A stretch of 5,630 bases of DNA from Phocaeicola_A sp964432715 (lineage in GTDB: Bacteria; Bacteroidota; Bacteroidia; Bacteroidales; Bacteroidaceae), in contig CAYSOW010000121.1 of the NCBI GenBank assembly GCA_964432715.1, forward strand, positions 1 through 5,630, read 5' to 3'. The position numbers were made by a program, and so were the translations under genes. The notes under the pieces are model-generated. The model had not been told where the DNA came from, ran no database searches, and worked only from the letters and a program-made list of their open reading frames with translations. Positions 1 through 5,630 of the stretch are shown in pieces. The first letter of the stretch is position 1, and each line of letters starts with the position of its first letter.

Positions 1-2735
<2,735 letters not shown>

Positions 2736-2783
2736 CTTTTCATCCTTCGTTTATAAATCTTTGTGGTAGTGTTGCCCGGGGGC

Positions 2784-3236
2784 TTAGTGTTTGAACATAC
2801 GATCCATCTCGCGACGGTCGTCTTTCTCCTTGAGCGACTGGCGCTTGTCGTATTGTTTCTTACCTTTCGCCAAGGCAATCACCAGTTTGGCGAGTCCCTT
2901 TTCGTTGATAAAGAGGCGGGTAGGGACGATGGTGAAACCGTTCTCTTTCGTGGCGCGTTGCAGCTTGAGCAGCTCTTTGCGGTTGAGCAGCAACTTGCGG
3001 TCGCGGCGCGCGGTATGGTTGTTGTACGAGCCATAGAAATACTCCGCTACGTGCATATTCTTCACCCACAGCTCTCCGTTGGCGAAGAAGCAGAAGGTGT
3101 CCACCAGACTGGCTTTTCCGTCGCGGATGGATTTGATTTCCGTACCGGTAAGTACGATGCCGGCCGTATAGGTGTCGATGAATTCGTAGTCGAACGAGGC
3201 TCGTTTGTTCTTGATATTTACCGGATTTGCTTTCAT
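2784..3236 (-). CDS. smpB: SsrA (tmRNA)-binding protein SmpB
   Basis: SmpB binds tmRNA and places it in the empty A site of stalled ribosomes, so that the unfinished peptide is tagged and the ribosome released (trans-translation). The 150-residue protein is of normal length and complete. It has the family signature GIVLTGTEIKSIR (26-38) at the start of the OB-fold core. It also has a conserved YNNHTARRDRKLLL stretch in the tmRNA-binding face and ends in the basic tail KGKKQYDKR (124-132) followed by a charged helix, the part that enters the mRNA channel and decoding centre. The start ATG is the obvious one and gives the usual family N-terminus. The gene sits 47 bases after the YIP1-family gene and 48 bases before metH, all on one strand. 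I see no clear -7 box in its leader, so it may be read from further upstream or from a promoter inside the YIP1-family gene. The tmRNA gene itself is not in the window. Confidence 0.97.
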   Translation of the reverse strand: MKANPVNIKNKRASFDYEFIDTYTAGIVLTGTEIKSIRDGKASLVDTFCFFANGELWVKNMHVAEYFYGSYNNHTARRDRKLLLNRKELLKLQRATKENGFTIVPTRLFINEKGLAKLVIALAKGKKQYDKRQSLKEKDDRREMDRMFKH

Positions 3237-3283
3237 TTTACTTCAATAAATTCTTTGTTACTAGGTTAGTACCTGCACTGGGG

Positions 3284-3883
3284 TTACGGGTTTACCTGCA
3301 TGTCCGGCGTCAGTTGGGTCACTTGGGAGAGTTGCGCGAACAAGCACTCCAGTACCCACGGCGAGAGCAGCAGAATGAGGGTCACCACTACGGTGTAGGC
3401 CAATCGGCGTTCCTCGGCCACCTTCATCAGTCGGTTGGCTCCTTCCCACACCACCCAGAGGGTGTAGAACTGGAGAATCCAGCGGAGGATGAAGAACCCG
3501 CGAAACAGTCCCGAGAAAAAGATCAATATAAAGAGGATGCCCATGGAGTAACCCACCAGTTGCTGTACCTCCACGCGACTGACTTCGCGCTTCAGGTAGC
3601 GTCGACTGAAGATTTCTACCAGAAAGGAGGCCAGAAAGAATCCTCCAAACAGGGCAATCACAGCGGAGCAGGTCTTGGTCATGGCTCCTTGCAGCTGCAT
3701 CTGTGCATATTCCAGAGAGATACTTCCCAAGAATACAGCCAGTCCGCACAACCCGATAGAGGGGTAGACGAAGCCTATCTGCACGTTGTTTTGCTTGTCC
3801 TCTTCAACAAGAATTTCCTCCCATGCCTTGGCAGGGGAGGAAATCAGCAGCATGATTCGATGAAAATATGCTTTATAGTTCAA
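3284..3883 (-). CDS. YIP1-family integral membrane protein, probable TTG start
   Basis: A 199-residue membrane protein with five likely hydrophobic segments, at about 39-57, 72-93, 108-127, 130-147 and 162-183. A short cytoplasmic-looking N-terminus carries SSPAKAWEEI (15-24); a Pro and Trp spaced like this before the first helix is typical of bacterial YIP1-domain proteins. Their function in bacteria is unknown, and I see no catalytic motif. The start needs care. The frame runs back to the TAA of the upstream lipoprotein gene, and the only candidate between that TAA and the conserved region is a TTG at 3881-3883, giving MNYKAYF. The first ATG in frame is at 3851-3853 (residue 11) and would remove the polar lead that fits family members. 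I favour the TTG. Only 24 bases separate it from the lipoprotein gene, which suggests co-transcription. The assignment to YIP1 rests on recall of the family, not a search. Confidence 0.8.
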   Translation of the reverse strand: MNYKAYFHRIMLLISSPAKAWEEILVEEDKQNNVQIGFVYPSIGLCGLAVFLGSISLEYAQMQLQGAMTKTCSAVIALFGGFFLASFLVEIFSRRYLKREVSRVEVQQLVGYSMGILFILIFFSGLFRGFFILRWILQFYTLWVVWEGANRLMKVAEERRLAYTVVVTLILLLSPWVLECLFAQLSQVTQLTPDMQVNP

Positions 3884-3907
3884 TGTCGTTGTCTTAACGG
3901 TGAGAGA

Positions 3908-4747
3908 TTAATAACCGTAATAATAGCGTTTCAATGCACTTACAGTGAAGTAGTTAGTGCTGGTGCCCAAAGTTCCGCTCAACGTGCTTGTCTCGTTGAT
4001 GGTCTTGTTGGCATCAGATACATACTTCACGGTGAGGTTGATATTGTCTGTATCGCTCAATCCCAGTCCTGTCATCGTATAGTAAAGGTCGTTGACGTTA
4101 ACACTGATGGGCATGGCTGCACTCTGTGAAGTGTAACCGCTCAACAGAGAACCATCAGCATCCGTGCAACTTGATTTCTTGTTGTCTGCAGCGATGACCA
4201 ACTCCAGATTGCTTTTGTCGATGGTCTTCACCAAACAGTAGAATTCCGGCTCAATCAAGGTATATGAACTGTCGGAACCTTTCTTCAGGTAGTAGTCAGC
4301 AGTGACTGTAAACTGGAGGTAACCGTTGCCAAACGCACCATAGCTCAACCATGCAAGATTGCTGATTGGGGTACAAGTGAGGTCGGCCAATGCATCCTCG
4401 AAGTCATCAGATTCTTCGTTCTGGAGGTAGGCATTGACACACTCACCGGCTGTCATTACGCTGGTCAGTGTAACGGAAGCGGTCTTACCATTATTGATAT
4501 TGGTGACTGCAGCGTTATAATCATCCTCATCCACTGCACCGTAGATATATACACGGCTGCCGTAAGTGAGGGAAAGCACGCTCGTTTTCAGGGTCAAGCC
4601 GTTGTCCAGCATGATAGTGCTGGTGGAAGTGGCTGTACCTGTACCGTTCAAATATACGGAGCTGTCGCTGTCGCCCAAGCAAGAACTCATGGTGAAAACT
4701 GCCATACAAGCGAGCACAGCGCTTAAAATCTTTCTAAAATTCTTCAT
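3908..4747 (-). CDS. NigD-like lipoprotein of unknown function
   Basis: A 279-residue protein exported and lipid-anchored in the cell envelope. The first 22 residues are a lipoprotein signal peptide: basic MKNFRK, a hydrophobic run, then lipobox MSSC with the modified cysteine at 23. The residues after it (LGDSDSS) are acidic and serine-rich, like the Bacteroidota signal that sends lipoproteins to the outer surface. The rest is beta-rich and fits the NigD pattern: an N-terminal OB-like part (about 31-70) with LDNGLTL and YGSRVYI, and a C-terminal part (about 130-245) with GNGYLQFTV, PEFYCLVK and LELVIAADNK. It matches where NigD proteins have a strand pair ending in a histidine-containing motif; that His is not seen here, so this is a divergent member. 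NigD was named for its place beside a bacteriocin gene in Prevotella; most relatives in Bacteroides have no known role. It has its own -7 box and is followed 24 bases later by the YIP1-family gene. Confidence 0.72.
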   Translation of the reverse strand: MKNFRKILSAVLACMAVFTMSSCLGDSDSSVYLNGTGTATSTSTIMLDNGLTLKTSVLSLTYGSRVYIYGAVDEDDYNAAVTNINNGKTASVTLTSVMTAGECVNAYLQNEESDDFEDALADLTCTPISNLAWLSYGAFGNGYLQFTVTADYYLKKGSDSSYTLIEPEFYCLVKTIDKSNLELVIAADNKKSSCTDADGSLLSGYTSQSAAMPISVNVNDLYYTMTGLGLSDTDNINLTVKYVSDANKTINETSTLSGTLGTSTNYFTVSALKRYYYGY

Positions 4748-4778
4748 AAAGCTATCTGTTTATTTAATGATTCGGTTG

Positions 4779-4786
4779 CAAATATA
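4779..4786 (-). promoter_or_regulatory. Bacteroides-type -7 box of the NigD-like gene
   Basis: Read on the minus strand this is TATATTTG, a full match to the Bacteroides -7 consensus TAnnTTTG. Transcription should begin about 7 bases downstream, giving a leader of about 25 bases before the ATG at 4747. No TTG is seen 19-21 bases upstream, so the -33 element is weak or missing. A run of eight A (4821-4828, minus strand) lies further upstream and could act as an UP-like A-tract. This is consensus matching only. Confidence 0.5.
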
Positions 4787-4850
4787 TAATAAAGTGGAAT
4801 AGACTGTATGTTTACGGGGATTTTTTTTACGTTAATCCTCCTTAATTGGC

Positions 4851-5369
4851 TTATTCTTCCTGAACAACCTCTGCAAAGAGCTCCAAGTGCTCGTCTACAT
4901 AAGTGGCCAGTCGTTCGGTCAGGTCCTCTTCCATATCAATGTAAGCATCCTCCAGGTCGTCGAACTCCTCATATTGTTCATACATCGCCATAAACTCGTC
5001 GTCCGTCCGTTCGCGCGTCAGGTCCTCCTTATTCTTATCATAAATCTCCTTCGCCTTGTAGACCAGCTTGGAGAAATCGCCCAAACCGAAGAGGCGCATC
5101 GCCTTGGCAAAGGGATTATCAAAAATATAAGGGCCGTAACCGTTCTGGATGAGCTGTACGAATCCGCCGTCCATCACCTCCTCGCGGAAGAAATGGTAAC
5201 CCAGCAGCGAATGCTGATGGCCCGTCAGCTTCGGCATACTCTCGGCAGTCAGTTCGCCGCCAATCACCTCCAAATACTTGTCGGTGAACACCTTCAGGAA
5301 GGCATCCATTCCCTCTTCAGCCCCTTTTCGCAAGGCGGCATCCGTCACTTTAACCGTCGTTTGTTCCAT
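4851..5369 (-). CDS. DMP19-family (DUF4375) acidic protein
   Basis: A 172-residue soluble protein with no signal peptide or membrane segment. Its middle carries the family hallmark EVMDGGFVQLIQNGYGPYIF (64-83), preceded by GHQHSLLGYHFF (50-61) and followed by AKAMRLFGLGDFSKLVYKA (88-106). This is the helical pattern of DMP19 proteins. The founding member, from Neisseria meningitidis, is described as a DNA mimic that binds the transcription factor NHTF; the role of the Bacteroides members is not known. The C-terminal 60 residues hold about 24 Asp/Glu, including EEFDDLEDAYIDMEEDL (134-150), which fits a DNA-mimic surface but does not prove one. The frame extends upstream to a TTG at 5402, but that TTG is the end of the -7 promoter box, so it cannot be in the transcript. 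The ATG at 5367-5369 is the proper start. The gene has its own promoter and lies 103 bases before the lipoprotein gene. Confidence 0.8.
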   Translation of the reverse strand: MEQTTVKVTDAALRKGAEEGMDAFLKVFTDKYLEVIGGELTAESMPKLTGHQHSLLGYHFFREEVMDGGFVQLIQNGYGPYIFDNPFAKAMRLFGLGDFSKLVYKAKEIYDKNKEDLTRERTDDEFMAMYEQYEEFDDLEDAYIDMEEDLTERLATYVDEHLELFAEVVQEE

Positions 5370-5399
5370 CTTTGTTGATTGTTGTAGTGAAATTTTTTC

Positions 5400-5429
5400 C
5401 AAAGATACAATTAAAAGAGCGAATTACAA
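5400..5429 (-). promoter_or_regulatory. Bacteroides-type promoter of the DMP19-family gene
   Basis: On the minus strand, TATCTTTG at 5400-5407 matches the -7 consensus TAnnTTTG. A TTG at 5427-5429 stands 19 bases upstream, the normal place for the -33 element. Transcription should start near 5393, giving a leader of about 24 bases before the ATG at 5369. The leader is A/T-rich with no Shine-Dalgarno sequence, as is usual in Bacteroidota. The -33 element is part of the palindrome at 5427-5440. Confidence 0.65.
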
Positions 5430-5453
5430 CAAATTTGTTGCTAATTTGTTGCT
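5427..5453. repeat. Palindrome plus tandem half-site, probable operator
   Basis: CAACAAATTTGTTG (5427-5440) is a perfect 14-bp palindrome. Its right half then recurs: AATTTGTTGCT at 5432-5442 is followed directly by an identical AATTTGTTGCT at 5443-5453. This gives three TTTGTTG half-sites, one inverted and two in tandem with an 11-base period, about one helical turn. The palindrome contains the -33 element of the DMP19-family promoter, so a protein bound here would be expected to block or alter that promoter. The binding protein is unknown. The A/T-rich setting makes chance similarity possible, but a perfect palindrome joined to an exact tandem repeat at a -33 site is a fair operator candidate. 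Confidence 0.45.
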
Positions 5454-5526
5454 ATACTCCAAAGCACCCCCAAAGTGCAGGCTTGTTTATTTTCTTAAAA
5501 AATAAGGAAAAACATAGCAGAATCTA

Positions 5527-5557
5527 TTGGTACAACCAAAATAAACTGCTAATTTTG
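5527..5557 (+). promoter_or_regulatory. Rightward Bacteroides-type promoter
   Basis: TAATTTTG at 5550-5557 matches the -7 consensus TAnnTTTG, and TTG at 5527-5529 lies 20 bases upstream as a -33 element. Transcription would start near 5564, about 34 bases before the ATG at 5598. It points away from the DMP19-family promoter, with about 98 bases between their -33 elements. The match is by consensus only. Confidence 0.55.
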
Positions 5558-5597
5558 TGGGCGAATTTGAATTTATTACCATTTAAAGTGTAAATAT

Positions 5598-5630
5598 ATG
5601 ACTTATTCTCATGAAGTAGAACACATGTGT
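5598..5630 (+). CDS. Start of an unidentified rightward gene, cut by the window edge
   Basis: An ATG at 5598-5600 opens a frame of eleven codons, MTYSHEVEHMC, that reaches the window end without a stop. It is preceded by an in-frame TGA at 5568-5570 and is the first ATG downstream of a good rightward promoter, with an A/T-rich leader typical of Bacteroidota. The other nearby ATG, at 5611, stops after two codons. Eleven residues are too few to name the product. The call rests on position after the promoter and on the open frame. Confidence 0.45.
   Translation, partial: MTYSHEVEHMC

Noticed and set aside
2770..2782. GC-rich palindromic bases GCCCCCGGGC after smpB, considered as a terminator
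   Set aside because: The loop would be only two bases and no T run follows on the minus strand, so it is not a credible intrinsic terminator.
3255..3282. Imperfect inverted repeat around ACTAGGTTAGT between the YIP1-family gene and smpB
   Set aside because: Only four bases pair on each side and no promoter box or T run is beside it, so I could not assign a role.
3261..3749. A second minus-strand frame of 162 codons within the YIP1-family gene
   Set aside because: It is the same strand in another frame and its product lacks the ordered membrane segments of the 3284-3883 reading. It is a shadow frame.
3227..4129. A 300-codon plus-strand frame across the YIP1-family and lipoprotein genes
   Set aside because: It overlaps two well-supported minus-strand genes and a gap between genes, and its product has no domain, signal or sensible composition.
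4809..4840. T-rich stretch with a run of eight T, considered as a terminator
   Set aside because: The T run is on the plus strand, but the flanking genes are on the minus strand, where it reads as A. No GC-rich stem stands before it in either direction.
5464..5511. Small inverted repeats (GCAC/GTGC at 5464-5478, and TTTTCTTA with TAAGGAAAA at 5490-5511)
   Set aside because: The first stem is only four base pairs. The second is A/T-only apart from one or two pairs and needs a bulge. Both are expected by chance in such A/T-rich DNA.

Overview
The window looks like chromosomal DNA of a gut-type Bacteroidales bacterium, most likely Bacteroides or a close relative. Three things support this: a NigD-like lipoprotein with a Bacteroidota-style signal peptide, promoters of the Bacteroides type (-7 box TAnnTTTG with a TTG about 19-20 bases upstream), and A/T-rich leaders without clear Shine-Dalgarno sequences. 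I could not run a database search, so the genus is an inference.

Layout. Five genes lie on the minus strand and are read from right to left. In order of transcription they are: a DMP19-family (DUF4375) acidic protein (5369-4851), a NigD-like lipoprotein (4747-3908), a five-helix YIP1-family membrane protein (3883-3284), SmpB (3236-2784) and the first 911 residues of cobalamin-dependent methionine synthase MetH (2735 to the left edge). At the right edge a rightward promoter (5527-5557) precedes an ATG at 5598 whose frame stays open to the end. This is probably the start of a divergent gene.

Organisation. The DMP19 gene and the lipoprotein gene each have a recognisable -7 box. The lipoprotein, YIP1, smpB and metH genes follow with gaps of 24, 47 and 48 bases and no convincing promoter in those gaps, so they may be read together at least in part. 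smpB and metH are housekeeping genes: rescue of stalled ribosomes by trans-translation, and methyl transfer from methyl-tetrahydrofolate to homocysteine. I see no functional link between them and the lipoprotein or YIP1 gene.

What stands out. The 228-base divergent region at 5370-5597 holds the most interesting structure: a perfect 14-bp palindrome followed by an 11-bp tandem copy of its half, lying on the -33 region of the DMP19 gene. The rest of the window is ordinary core genome. I see no RNA gene, insertion sequence, CRISPR array or phage gene.
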